The notes under the pieces are model-generated. The model made no database searches. It had not been told where the DNA came from and saw only the letters and a list, made by a program, of their open reading frames with translations. DNA of 64,000 bases from Rhodoferax sp. PAMC 29310 (GTDB lineage Bacteria; Pseudomonadota; Gammaproteobacteria; Burkholderiales; Burkholderiaceae_C): NCBI RefSeq assembly GCF_017948265.1, contig NZ_CP072852.1, positions 2,356,001 through 2,420,000 on the forward strand, written 5' to 3'. Each line of letters starts with the position of its first letter. Position 1 is the stretch's first letter. Shown here piece after piece: positions 54,741 to 62,822 of this stretch. The position numbers were made by a program, and so were the translations under genes.

Positions 54741-55121
54741 ATGAAAACTGCACATGATCTCGTCGCCGCCGCCAAAACCCGCATTCATGAAGTCGCCCTG
54801 GCCGACGCCGACCGCGCCATTCAGACCGCCAACGTCGTGATCGACGTGCGTGAAGCCGAGGAATTTGCGGCCGGCCACCTCCCCGGCGCCATTCACGCCT
54901 CGCGCGGCATGCTGGAATTCAAGCTGAGCAACAACCCCGAGCTCAGCGCGCGCGACATAAAGATCGTGCTGTATTGCAAAACCAGTGGCCGCGCCGCACT
55001 GGCCGCCTGCGCCCTTCAAGACATGGGCTACCTGCAGGTTCAGTCTATTGCAGGCGGATTTGACGCCTGGGCCGCCGCTGGCAAGCCTGTCGTCAAGCCC
55101 AGCTTGCCTTCGTTCGAATAA
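54741..55121 (+). CDS. Rhodanese-domain sulfurtransferase
   Basis: A 126-residue single-domain rhodanese. A helical lead is followed by V-V-I-D-V-R-E-A-E-E-F, H-L-P-G-A-I-H-A-S-R-G and the active loop L-Y-C-K-T-S-G-R-A-A-L-A with the persulfide Cys; I-A-G-G-F-D-A-W closes the fold. ATG 54741 has a strong AAAGGAG. No signal peptide. It sits 21 nt before a TauE-type exporter, a pairing often seen where sulfide or thiosulfate is oxidised to sulfite. Confidence 0.92.
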   Translation: MKTAHDLVAAAKTRIHEVALADADRAIQTANVVIDVREAEEFAAGHLPGAIHASRGMLEFKLSNNPELSARDIKIVLYCKTSGRAALAACALQDMGYLQVQSIAGGFDAWAAAGKPVVKPSLPSFE

Positions 55122-55142
55122 GCCACGGCAACGGCACGCCCG

Positions 55143-55949
55143 ATGGACCCCACGCTTCTGGCTGTTGGCTTAGGTGCCTTAATTGGTTTGGTGCTGGCGC
55201 TCACCGGCGCGGGAGGTGGCGTGCTGGCCATTCCGCTGCTGGTGTTCGGCTTGCACCTGCCGTTGCAACAAGCCGCACCGGTTGGGCTGGTCGCCGTCGG
55301 GCTGGCGGCCGCCTTGGGCGCCGCGCTGGGGCTTAAAGAGGGCATTGTTCGGTATCGCGCAGCGGCCTTGATTGGCGTGGCGGGCATGATCGTCGCCCCG
55401 CTGGGCGTCTGGCTGGCCCAACACTTGCCCAATCGACCCTTGCTCGGTGCGTTTTCGCTGGTCCTGCTGTACACCGCCTGGCGCCTGCTGCGCAAAAAAT
55501 CAGGCGCCAAGGCTCACCTGACGGGCGTTCCCTGCCATGTCAGCGACGCCGACCACCGCATTGCCTGGACACTGCCCTGCGCCCGCGCACTGGGCGGCAC
55601 CGGCTTGCTGTCGGGTTTGCTCAGTGGTTTGCTCGGCGTGGGCGGCGGTTTCGTCATCGTGCCCGCGCTCACCCGCTACACCGATCTGGACGTGCGCAGC
55701 ATTCAGGTCACCTCGCTGGCAGTGATTGCCCTGGTGTCGGTCAGCGGTGTCTCAGCGGCGGCCCTGCATGGGTCCGTGCCTTGGCCGGTGGCCATTCCAT
55801 TTGCGGGTGGCGCAGCGGTGGCCTTGTTAGTTGGGCGACTGCTGGCCAGCCGGCTGGATGCCGCGCGGCTTCAACAGGCCTTCGCCTGGTTCACCGTGCT
55901 TGTCGCGTTGCTGATGCTCGCCAGAGCTTTTGGGTGGATCAGCACATGA
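55143..55949 (+). CDS. TauE/SafE-family sulfite exporter-like membrane protein
   Basis: A 268-residue inner-membrane protein with eight hydrophobic segments. Both halves carry the family glycine motif: L-T-G-A-G-G-G-V-L-A-I-P near residue 20 and L-L-G-V-G-G-G-F-V-I-V-P near residue 165. The preceding rhodanese suggests export of a sulfur oxyanion such as sulfite; that is inference. The stop overlaps the methyltransferase ATG (ATGA). Confidence 0.9.
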   Translation: MDPTLLAVGLGALIGLVLALTGAGGGVLAIPLLVFGLHLPLQQAAPVGLVAVGLAAALGAALGLKEGIVRYRAAALIGVAGMIVAPLGVWLAQHLPNRPLLGAFSLVLLYTAWRLLRKKSGAKAHLTGVPCHVSDADHRIAWTLPCARALGGTGLLSGLLSGLLGVGGGFVIVPALTRYTDLDVRSIQVTSLAVIALVSVSGVSAAALHGSVPWPVAIPFAGGAAVALLVGRLLASRLDAARLQQAFAWFTVLVALLMLARAFGWIST

Positions 55950-56557
55950 ATTTTTGGGACCAACAGTTCGCTGCCGCTGAGTTCAAGTACGGCACCGAGG
56001 TCAACCAGTTTTTGCGCCAGCAGGCGGTGCAATTGCCAGCGGGTGCTCGAGTGCTGCTGCCCGGCGACGGTGAAGGGCGCAACAGCGTCTGGTTGGCCGA
56101 ACAAGGTTTTCAGGTCACCGCCATGGACGGCTCCCAAGTGGGCCTGGACAAAGCGCAGCGCTTGGCCCAGCAGAAGGGTGTCGAGATTGAGGTGGTACAT
56201 GCCGATCTGGTGGACTGGGTGCCGGCGCCTTCCAGCGTGGACGCGGTGGTGCTGACCTTTGTTCACCTGCCGGAAACGCTGCGTGCCAGCGTTCGCCATC
56301 GGCTGGTGGCAGCGCTGTGGCCTGGCGGGCTGTTCATTCTGGAGGCGTTTCACCCCCGTCAGCTGAGCTTTAGCAGTGGCGGACCCAAGGTGGAATCCAT
56401 GCTGTACTCACTGCACACCTTGCGGGCTGACCTGCATGCCGCACTGGAGATTGATCTGAGCGAGGTGCTGACCTGGGAAGGCGCAGACCAACTCAGCGAA
56501 GGCCCTGGCCACCAAGGCCCGGCCTACCTGACCCGTTTCGTGGCCCAACGCCGCTGA
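55946..56557 (+). CDS. Class I SAM-dependent methyltransferase
   Basis: A 203-residue methyltransferase. M-N-F-W-D-Q-Q-F at the start resembles thiopurine/tellurite (TehB-like) methyltransferases; V-L-L-P-G-D-G-E-G-R-N-S-V-W-L-A is motif I, V-T-A-M-D-G-S the acidic loop and P-A-P-S-S-V-D-A-V-V-L-T-F the catalytic-face strand. It may methylate a small, possibly sulfur-containing, molecule, given the rhodanese-TauE genes with which it is coupled by a 4-base overlap. Confidence 0.88.
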   Translation: MNFWDQQFAAAEFKYGTEVNQFLRQQAVQLPAGARVLLPGDGEGRNSVWLAEQGFQVTAMDGSQVGLDKAQRLAQQKGVEIEVVHADLVDWVPAPSSVDAVVLTFVHLPETLRASVRHRLVAALWPGGLFILEAFHPRQLSFSSGGPKVESMLYSLHTLRADLHAALEIDLSEVLTWEGADQLSEGPGHQGPAYLTRFVAQRR

Positions 56558-56567
56558 GTGGCCCGGG

Positions 56568-56583
56568 GCGGCAAACTTGCCGC
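56568..56583. other. GC-rich hairpin between convergent genes
   Basis: GCGGCA, AACT-type turn, TGCCGC: an inverted repeat GCGGCAA-AC-TTGCCGC between the methyltransferase and helicase stops. There is no T-run, so it is at best a weak terminator. Confidence 0.3.
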
Positions 56584-56589
56584 GCTTGC

Positions 56590-57852
56590 CTATTCCCCGC
56601 GAGCAGCGGCTGCCGCAGCGGCGCGGAGTTTGTCTTTTTTGCTGGGGCGCAGACCCTTCACGCCGCCATTGTTTGGCCCAGCCACGGCGCCCTCAGCGGC
56701 GGGCGGCGCAGTTTCAACGGGCTCGAATCCGGGCACCTGCTCCAGCGTCAACGCCAAACCGTGGCGCTTTTCAATCAAACGGAAATGGGCTTCCGTGCTG
56801 GCGCTCACAAAGCTCACCGCCAGCCCTCGCTCTCCAGCACGGCCGGTGCGGCCCACGCGGTGGGTGTAGTCCACGGCAGAGCGTGGCAAATCAAAGTTCA
56901 CCACCACCGGCAACTGCGCAATGTCGATACCGCGTGAGGCCACGTCGGTGGCGACCACCACGCTCAAACGAGACGCCTTGAAATCACCCAGCACCTGGGT
57001 GCGCTTGCCTTGACTCAGCTCACCATGAAAAGGCTCGGCGTTGATTTCGGCTTTGCGCAGCTTGTCGGCCACGATTTCGGCGGCAAATTTGGTCGCCACA
57101 AACACCAGCACCCGGCTCCATTTGTTTTGCTGAATCAAATGCCTCAACAGTTGGGTGCGCCGGCTCACGTCCACGGCAATGGCTCGTTGTTCTATGTCGG
57201 GCTCACCATTGGTTTCGGGCAACACATCCACCCGCACCGGGTCGCGCAGCATGGCAGTGGCCAAGGCCGTCACGGCTGGCGGGAAGGTGGCTGAGAAAAA
57301 CAGGTTTTGGCGTTGCTCTGGCAACAAGGCCAGGATGCGGTTCAACTCTTCAGAAAACCCCAGATCGAGCAGACGATCCGCCTCGTCCAGCACCAGCGTA
57401 CTCACCGCACCCAGGTTCAAGGCGTTGTGCTCCACCAGATCAATCAAACGCCCTGGCGTGGCCACCACAATGTCGGTGCCGCTTCGCAGGCCCATCATTT
57501 GCGGATTGATGGACACGCCACCAAACACCACGGTGACCTTTGGGGTTGGTGTCAGGCCTTCGGCCAGACTGTTAATCGACTCCGCCACCTGGGCGGCCAA
57601 CTCACGTGTGGGCACCAGCACCAACGCGCGGGGGCGCCGGGGGCGGGTTGCCGTTGTGTTTTCAATGGCTTGCAACAAAGGCAAGGCAAAAGCAGCCGTT
57701 TTCCCCGAACCAGTTTGCGCCGAGCCCAGCACATCCCGCCCTTGCAGGGCCGCCGGAATGGCCTCGGCCTGAATCGGCGTGGGCGTGGGCCAGGCTTTGG
57801 CAGTGACCGCGCGCAGGAGAGCGGGCGACAAACCCAGTGAAGAAAATGGCAT
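56590..57852 (-). CDS. DEAD-box RNA helicase, RhlE-like
   Basis: A 420-residue ATP-dependent RNA helicase. The motifs in order are the Q-motif (W-P-T-P-T-P-I-Q), A-Q-T-G-S-G-K-T, P-T-R-E-L-A, V-A-T-P-G-R, V-L-D-E-A-D (motif II), F-S-A-T, F-H-G-E-L-S-Q, V-A-T-D-V-A-S-R-G-I-D and H-R-V-G-R-T-G-R. The C-terminus is a short basic/alanine tail (K-K-D-K-L-R-A-A-A...). ATG 57852 (M-P-F-S-S-L-G-L) is the usual RhlE N-terminus; the 34-codon extension upstream is not. Confidence 0.93.
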   Translation of the reverse strand: MPFSSLGLSPALLRAVTAKAWPTPTPIQAEAIPAALQGRDVLGSAQTGSGKTAAFALPLLQAIENTTATRPRRPRALVLVPTRELAAQVAESINSLAEGLTPTPKVTVVFGGVSINPQMMGLRSGTDIVVATPGRLIDLVEHNALNLGAVSTLVLDEADRLLDLGFSEELNRILALLPEQRQNLFFSATFPPAVTALATAMLRDPVRVDVLPETNGEPDIEQRAIAVDVSRRTQLLRHLIQQNKWSRVLVFVATKFAAEIVADKLRKAEINAEPFHGELSQGKRTQVLGDFKASRLSVVVATDVASRGIDIAQLPVVVNFDLPRSAVDYTHRVGRTGRAGERGLAVSFVSASTEAHFRLIEKRHGLALTLEQVPGFEPVETAPPAAEGAVAGPNNGGVKGLRPSKKDKLRAAAAAAARGE

Positions 57853-58056
57853 GAACGACTGCTTTTTATAAGATGAAAGAAGGGGCAGTTTAAGCGCTAG
57901 GCCCCCAAGCCTCATAATCGAGCGCTTTCCGATCACGGCTATTTCCGTTTCCAAATCAATTGTGTCTAGGCGCGAAGCCGCAGGCAGTGCAGACGCACGA
58001 CAAGGCGAAGCAACAACGACGCGGATGATTTAGAAACGGAATAAGAGGCGTGATTC

Positions 58057-58458
58057 ATGACCGACTTAAGGGCTCCCATGCGCAAGACATTCAACCTCAA
58101 CATCGAAGGCAAAAACCGGGACCGCGTCCTCGAAGCCACCAAGCACGAGATCCGCAAGTACGTGAAACGCCAGCGCCGCGTGCCTCTGCCAGAGGGCGTG
58201 GACTTCTGGGATTTCGACTGCAAATTTGGCACCAGCGCCGACAACGCGGCCACCATTCACTTTGCCGAACTGACCGAAAAGATTGACGCCGTCGTCCAAG
58301 CAGGTGGCGAGACGTTCTATCTGGAATTGCTGGCCAAAGACGGCGTACGCTCGTCCAAGCCAGCGGACATGAAAGCCGCCGAAGCGGCGGCCGCAGCCGC
58401 TGCTGCTGCTGAAGACGGCGACGATGAAGAAGATGAAGAAGAGGCCGACAAAGCCTGA
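58057..58458 (+). CDS. DUF6172 family protein
   Basis: A 133-residue small soluble protein. The conserved core is R-K-T-F-N-L, then A-T-K-H-E-I-R-K-Y-V-K-R and L-P-E-G-V-D-F-W-D-F-D-C-K-F-G, matching DUF6172. The tail is low complexity: nine alanines followed by a run of Asp/Glu. Function is unknown. ATG 58057 has AGAGG upstream; ATG 58078 (M-R-K-T-F) with AAGGG is an equally good start. The acidic-tail codons hold the start of the next gene. Confidence 0.8.
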   Translation: MTDLRAPMRKTFNLNIEGKNRDRVLEATKHEIRKYVKRQRRVPLPEGVDFWDFDCKFGTSADNAATIHFAELTEKIDAVVQAGGETFYLELLAKDGVRSSKPADMKAAEAAAAAAAAAEDGDDEEDEEEADKA

Positions 58459-58777
58459 TTTGACTACCGCCCTGAGCTACCTGGACTTCGACTACAGTGA
58501 AGACGAGCTAGGTTGGGGCAACTTTGACGCCATGGCCTCGGTGTTGCTACAGCAGCGCCCGGCCCTTCAGGCTGAACTGGCCCACATGCTGAACTGGGCC
58601 CACGCCACCTTCCCGCATCAGCAAGCCCCGCTGGACGACGGGGGCGAGTGGGACTATGACCTGCAAGAGCACCTGGACATCACCCCGCACGGGCCACCCC
58701 GGCACACCTTCATTCTCTCAATTAGCGGCACACCGCAGTTTTGCGACGCCTTCAAACAGCAATTTGACCTGGATTAG
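58424..58777 (+). CDS. Conserved hypothetical protein overlapping the DUF6172 gene
   Basis: Up to 117 residues. The conserved part begins T-T-A-L-S-Y-L-D-F-D-Y-S-E-D and contains P-L-D-D-G-G-E-W-D-Y-D-L-Q-E and S-I-S-G-T-P-Q-F-C-D-A-F. I recall similar unnamed proteins in Comamonadaceae but no function. The likely start is TTG 58460, two bases after the DUF6172 stop; ATG 58424 lies inside the acidic-codon run of the upstream gene. No signal peptide or membrane segment. Confidence 0.7.
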   Translation: MKKMKKRPTKPDLTTALSYLDFDYSEDELGWGNFDAMASVLLQQRPALQAELAHMLNWAHATFPHQQAPLDDGGEWDYDLQEHLDITPHGPPRHTFILSISGTPQFCDAFKQQFDLD

Positions 58778-58784
58778 TGCCGCG

Positions 58785-58799
58785 GGCGCGCCGCGCCCC
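58785..58799. other. GC hairpin between convergent genes
   Basis: GGGCGCG, C, CGCGCCC, an inverted repeat in the 35-bp gap between the convergent hypothetical and msrA genes. There is no T-run. Confidence 0.3.
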
Positions 58800-58812
58800 T
58801 GGCCCACCAGCA

Positions 58813-59487
58813 CTACTTGCCGGCCTGATCGCCCCACAACTGTTCAAGACGGGCCTCACGCCCGCAACTGGTGCGGTAGTACTTGTAGCGAATGGGGTTC
58901 TTTTGGTAATAGTCTTGGTGGTAGCTTTCAGCCGGGTAGAAGTCGCTGGCTTTCTCAACCGGGGTCACGATGGGTGCAGCAAAAGGCTTGGTCTTTTCAA
59001 CAGCCGCTCGTGAAGCCAGGGCGATTTTCATCTGCTCGTCGTTCACTGCAAAAATGGCGGTGCGGTAGGGCGTGCCGATGTCGCAAAACTGCCTGTCCTT
59101 GACCGTGGGATCAATCGTGTGCCAGAAATAGGACACCAGCCGCTCATAACTGACCTTGGCTGGGTCATAAACCACCTCAACCGCCTCAGCATGCCCTGTG
59201 GTGTGGCCGGATACCTCTTCGTAAGTCGGGTTGGCCGTTTTGCCCCCCGTGTAACCCGAGGTAGTGGAAAGTACCCCTGGTATCTTGTCAAAGTCAGACT
59301 CCACGCACCAGAAGCAGCCGCCTGCAAAGATGGCTTTGGCTGTTGGCCCGGCCGTGACAGCCGCCTTGGCCGCTGGTGCGGCCTTGTCGGCCGCATTAGA
59401 CATTGACAATGTGCCAAGCGTCAGCGCCAACACGCCAGCAGCCAGCTCAGTCACGCGAAGAAGGGGGGATTTGAGTGATGTGTTCAT
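58813..59487 (-). CDS. msrA: Exported peptide-methionine (S)-S-oxide reductase
   Basis: About 224 residues. A signal-like N-terminus (L-L-R-V-T-E-L-A-A-G-V-L-A-L-T-L... to S-N-A-A) and an Ala/Lys linker precede the MsrA domain. The catalytic motif is G-G-C-F-W-C-V-E (about residues 66-73), with G-Y-T-G-G and H-A-E-A-V-E-V downstream. It repairs methionine S-sulfoxide, here probably in the periplasm. ATG 59487 fits the signal peptide; the longer frame to 59631 has no such sense. No clear Shine-Dalgarno sequence. Confidence 0.92.
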   Translation of the reverse strand: MNTSLKSPLLRVTELAAGVLALTLGTLSMSNAADKAAPAAKAAVTAGPTAKAIFAGGCFWCVESDFDKIPGVLSTTSGYTGGKTANPTYEEVSGHTTGHAEAVEVVYDPAKVSYERLVSYFWHTIDPTVKDRQFCDIGTPYRTAIFAVNDEQMKIALASRAAVEKTKPFAAPIVTPVEKASDFYPAESYHQDYYQKNPIRYKYYRTSCGREARLEQLWGDQAGK

Positions 59488-59691
59488 GAGGATTTGTCGT
59501 GTGCCGGTGGAATTTCTTTCACGGGATGATGCGCTTTTTTGAATGTCATCACTGACAGGGCTGGAAGCGGCACCGCACTTGCCGCAAGTTTGGCCCTGCC
59601 TCAGACGGAGGCGCCTCGGCTTGCCACTCAATCAGCGGCCACGTCGAGCGCCTGCAAACAAAAATGCCGTTTTTTTGACTCAACGACAAGA

Positions 59692-60105
59692 TCACTTTGC
59701 CATCAATACTTGAACCAGGATCGAGGCCACTGACAGGCCTAGCGCAAGCATTGAAACAGCCAGCGACCATGAATGATTCCTAAAATCATAGTCGTGTCCT
59801 GCCAGGATCGAAGCAAGATACGGGAAATGAACACAGTGCCCCCTCCCGTTCAGATTTATGTGAAACAAGGAAACGTGTGAGCCGCTATCTTGCTTGTAAC
59901 GATACTTGGCATCAAGGTAGTAATACAACCTCCCAAAGAGCAACTCAGGCTTGCAGCCAAGCCGCTTAGCAACAGCCTGGAGGTCAATTGGCAGATAGGG
60001 GTCGTTCTCACCTCGAACCTCTCCCGACTGAACCCCTGGATAAGAGGCCTCGTACATCTCATAGATACACCGGAGAACCCGGCGGTCGGTTGGAAGCTTG
60101 CTCAT
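59692..60105 (-). CDS. Small membrane-anchored protein of unknown function
   Basis: About 137 residues from ATG 60105 (an ATG four codons earlier, at 60117, is also possible). The first ~100 residues are soluble and could form a winged-helix-like fold (R-R-V-L-R-C-I-Y-E-M-Y; L-Q-A-V-A-K-R-L-G-C-K-P-E-L-L-F-G-R-L-Y-Y-Y-L). The C-terminus is a single membrane helix (S-L-A-V-S-M-L-A-L-G-L-S-V-A-S-I-L-V-Q-V-L) followed by M-A-K, a tail-anchor layout. I do not recognise the family. The DNA is less GC-rich than its neighbours, which may mean recent arrival. Flanks of about 200 and 140 bp carry no gene. Confidence 0.65.
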   Translation of the reverse strand: MSKLPTDRRVLRCIYEMYEASYPGVQSGEVRGENDPYLPIDLQAVAKRLGCKPELLFGRLYYYLDAKYRYKQDSGSHVSLFHINLNGRGHCVHFPYLASILAGHDYDFRNHSWSLAVSMLALGLSVASILVQVLMAK

Positions 60106-60243
60106 GGAGCAGCACAAGTTCTATTTGTTAAGCCTATCGGATCAATATCTGTCGCCTGAGTCATTCAACAGCTCCCGCGTTTTTAAGTGTTTGATTTATA
60201 GCCGAGATTGTTGAGCCACCGGCCTGCTTCCCTGGCCATAGGC

Positions 60244-60852
60244 TCAATCCGGCAAATCTATCCACTCCGCCAATGGCACACCCCCCGGCGCTTGGTAGTC
60301 AGCCAGCACCCAGGCGCGGGTGGGGTGGCTGGCGGCCTCAAAAAAACGCGCCAGCAGGAATTGAGTCGACGACTTGTCCAGGGCAGAAAACGGGTCATCA
60401 ATCAAGGTGACTTGGGTGCCCGCGGCCAAGGCGGCGGCGAGCCAGACTTTGCGTTTGGAGCCGGTGGACAACATGTAGATGGGTTTGTGCAGGTGGGGCG
60501 TGAGCGACAGGCCTTCGGCCAGGCCCGCCACAGCGGCTTCATCCCAATTTGGGTAGCGCGGGCGCAGAGAGTCGAAATAGGCCAGGGGCGTGATCTGCTC
60601 AAAGGCCTCGGATCGCATGTCGGTCCAGAACACCTGTTGTTGGTAGGTGGCGTGAGAGGGAGCCACCGGCGCACCATTCAGCACAAAGCGCCCGGCCTGC
60701 GCCCGCAACTCGCCGGCCAGCAGACGCAGCAGCGTGCTTTTGCCGCAACCGTCGCCGCCGCACACCAGCGTCACACCAGGCGGAATGCTCACGTCGAAGT
60801 GAGTCCACAGCGGGCGACCGGGGTGGTTAAAGGTCAGGCCGTCGACGCTCAA
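60244..60852 (-). CDS. ABC transporter ATP-binding protein with degenerate signature
   Basis: A 202-residue ABC ATPase. Walker A is G-G-D-G-C-G-K-S-T (about residues 32-40), Walker B T-L-I-D-D-P-F-S-A-L-D near 155. The signature is L-S-T-G-S-K-R-K instead of L-S-G-G-Q, and the H-loop His is not obvious (V-L-A-D-Y-Q). It is close in size to CcmA-type ATPases. No permease gene is next to it, so its partner is unknown. The only in-frame start before an upstream stop is TTG 60852. Divergent from arsR. Confidence 0.78.
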   Translation of the reverse strand: MSVDGLTFNHPGRPLWTHFDVSIPPGVTLVCGGDGCGKSTLLRLLAGELRAQAGRFVLNGAPVAPSHATYQQQVFWTDMRSEAFEQITPLAYFDSLRPRYPNWDEAAVAGLAEGLSLTPHLHKPIYMLSTGSKRKVWLAAALAAGTQVTLIDDPFSALDKSSTQFLLARFFEAASHPTRAWVLADYQAPGGVPLAEWIDLPD

Positions 60853-60979
60853 AACAGCGGGAGAAGTGTTGGCAGTGGGTTCGATGGATCAGCCCTCGTT
60901 TCGGTGCAAAGTGGAAGGTCATTGTAGGAATTCTGGCGCGTGCCCCTGCATCCTCGGCCAAGCAACGAACATTACACAT

Positions 60980-60999
60980 CAATATTTCAATAAATATTG
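60980..60999. promoter_or_regulatory. ArsR operator candidate
   Basis: CAATATTT, CAAT, AAATATTG: a perfect 8-4-8 inverted repeat 12 bp before the arsR ATG. A -10-like TATGAT (61000-61005) adjoins it, so ArsR binding would block polymerase. Its place and form suit an ArsR/SmtB-family operator. Confidence 0.7.
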
Positions 61000-61011
61000 T
61001 ATGATTGAAGT

Positions 61012-61365
61012 ATGAACACTTTATCTGCCACCACCGTCTTTGAATCACTCGCCTCGGCGGTGCGTTTGGACATTTACCGCTTGCTGGTCAAAACCGGGCC
61101 TGAGGGCCTGGTGGCCGGGGAGATTGGGAGTGCGCTGGCTGTGCCGCCGACCAATCTGTCTTTTCACCTCAAAGCTTTGACGCATGCCCAACTGGTGTCG
61201 GTGGTGCAAGAGGGGCGCTTTCAGCGCTACCGCGCCAACCTGGCCCTGATGCAGACGTTGATCGCCTATTTGACCGAAGAGTGCTGCGCCGGACAACCCG
61301 AGCAATGCCCCGAGATTTGCACACCAATACACAACTCGCAGAAAGCAGAACATGGGATTATTTGA
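61012..61365 (+). CDS. arsR: ArsR-family arsenic-responsive repressor
   Basis: A 117-residue winged-helix regulator. The recognition helix region is [12 protein letters not shown] (about residues 45-56). The inducer-binding cysteines are near the C-terminus: C91, C92, C99 and C103. This is unlike E. coli ArsR, whose cysteines lie in the DNA-binding helix, and more like the Acidithiobacillus-type repressor. It should release its operator on binding As(III) and derepress the acr3-arsC genes. The 3' end overlaps acr3 by 14 nt. No Shine-Dalgarno sequence precedes the ATG. Confidence 0.9.
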   Translation: MNTLSATTVFESLASAVRLDIYRLLVKTGPEGLVAGEIGSALAVPPTNLSFHLKALTHAQLVSVVQEGRFQRYRANLALMQTLIAYLTEECCAGQPEQCPEICTPIHNSQKAEHGII

Positions 61366-62383
61366 ACGCTACCTCACCGTCTGGGTGGCCTTGGGCATTG
61401 CCGCTGGCGTGGGCTTGGGACTGGCTCTGCCCAGCGGTTTTCAGGCCATTGCCGGGCTGGAGATTGCGCACGTCAATCTGGTGGTAGCGGTGTTCATCTG
61501 GGTGATGATTTACCCGATGATGATCCAGATTGACTGGTCAGCCGTGAAGGATGTGGGCAAGAAGCCGCGCGGCCTCTTTTTGACGCTGGTGGTCAACTGG
61601 CTGATCAAGCCCTTCACCATGGCCGCGCTGGGCGTGCTGTTTTTTAAGTACGTTTTTGACCCGTGGGTGGATCCGCAGACGGCCAATGAGTACATCGCCG
61701 GCATGATTTTGCTGGGCGTGGCACCCTGCACGGCCATGGTGTTTGTCTGGAGCCAGCTGGTGAAAGGCGACGCCAATTACACGCTGGTGCAGGTGTCGGT
61801 GAACGACCTGATCATGGTGGTGGCCTTTGCGCCCATTGCCGCCTTTTTGCTGGGCGTGACCAACATTACCGTGCCCTGGGAGACGCTGGTGCTCTCCACC
61901 GTGTTGTATGTGGTACTGCCGCTGGCCGCTGGCATGGCCACCCGTGCGGTGCTGCAACGCCGCTCTGACCACGCCGTGACCGACTTTGTGGCCCGCCTCA
62001 AGCCTTGGTCCATCGTCGGCCTTATTGCCACCGTGGTGCTGCTGTTTGGCTTTCAGGCGGAGACCATCGTTGCCAAGCCGCTGGTGATTGCGATGATTGC
62101 CGTGCCGCTGATTGTGCAGAGCTACGGCATTTTCGTCATTGCCTACGGTGCGGCGCGTCTGCTGAAACTGCCGCATAACGTGGCCGGCCCGGCCTGTTTG
62201 ATTGGCACCTCCAACTTCTTTGAACTGGCCGTGGCCGTGGCCATCTCGCTGTTTGGCCTGCACTCGGGCGCGGCGCTGGCCACCGTGGTGGGCGTGCTGG
62301 TGGAGGTGCCGGTGATGCTGTCGCTGGTGGCCATCGTCAACCGCACCACGCACTGGTTCCCCGCCTCAAACCGTTTGACCTGA
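61352..62383 (+). CDS. acr3: ACR3-family arsenite efflux transporter
   Basis: A 343-residue inner-membrane protein with ten predicted helices. [11 protein letters not shown] near the start and the conserved [13 protein letters not shown] with its essential Cys in the fourth helix mark the ACR3 class (unrelated to E. coli ArsB). [13 protein letters not shown] is the second signature. It uses the proton gradient to expel arsenite. It starts inside the end of arsR. Confidence 0.94.
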   Translation: MGLFERYLTVWVALGIAAGVGLGLALPSGFQAIAGLEIAHVNLVVAVFIWVMIYPMMIQIDWSAVKDVGKKPRGLFLTLVVNWLIKPFTMAALGVLFFKYVFDPWVDPQTANEYIAGMILLGVAPCTAMVFVWSQLVKGDANYTLVQVSVNDLIMVVAFAPIAAFLLGVTNITVPWETLVLSTVLYVVLPLAAGMATRAVLQRRSDHAVTDFVARLKPWSIVGLIATVVLLFGFQAETIVAKPLVIAMIAVPLIVQSYGIFVIAYGAARLLKLPHNVAGPACLIGTSNFFELAVAVAISLFGLHSGAALATVVGVLVEVPVMLSLVAIVNRTTHWFPASNRLT

Positions 62384-62394
62384 AAGCCACCGCC

Positions 62395-62820
62395 ATGACC
62401 GACATCACGATTTATCACAACCCAAAGTGCGGCACCTCCCGCAACACCCTGGCGCTGATTCGCCACGCCGGCATTGAGCCGCGCGTGGTGCACTACTTGG
62501 AGCAAACACCCACCCGCGCTGAACTGCTGGCGCTGCTGGCAGCCATGGGCACCCCCGTGCGCGAGGCCATCCGCGCCAAAGAAGCGGTTTACAAAGAGCT
62601 GGATTTGGACAACGCCAAATGGAGCGACGACGCGTTGATCGACGCCATGCTCGCCCACCCCATTCTGATCAACCGCCCCATCGTGGTCACCCCCAAAGGC
62701 ACGCGCCTGTTCCGCCCGTCAGAAGCTGTGCTGGAGCTGTTGCCCGACGCGCCACTGGCGGCGTTTACCAAGGAAGACGGTGAAGTGGTGCTTGATGCGA
62801 GCGGCAAGCGGCCGGTTTAA
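62395..62820 (+). CDS. arsC: Glutaredoxin-dependent arsenate reductase
   Basis: A 141-residue ArsC of the E. coli plasmid R773 class. I-Y-H-N-P-K-C12-G-T-S-R-N-T-L gives the catalytic Cys; L-I-N-R-P-I-V-V carries a conserved Arg of the arsenate site. It reduces arsenate to arsenite, which Acr3 exports. It starts 11 nt after acr3. Confidence 0.95.
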   Translation: MTDITIYHNPKCGTSRNTLALIRHAGIEPRVVHYLEQTPTRAELLALLAAMGTPVREAIRAKEAVYKELDLDNAKWSDDALIDAMLAHPILINRPIVVTPKGTRLFRPSEAVLELLPDAPLAAFTKEDGEVVLDASGKRPV

Positions 62821-62822
62821 GC

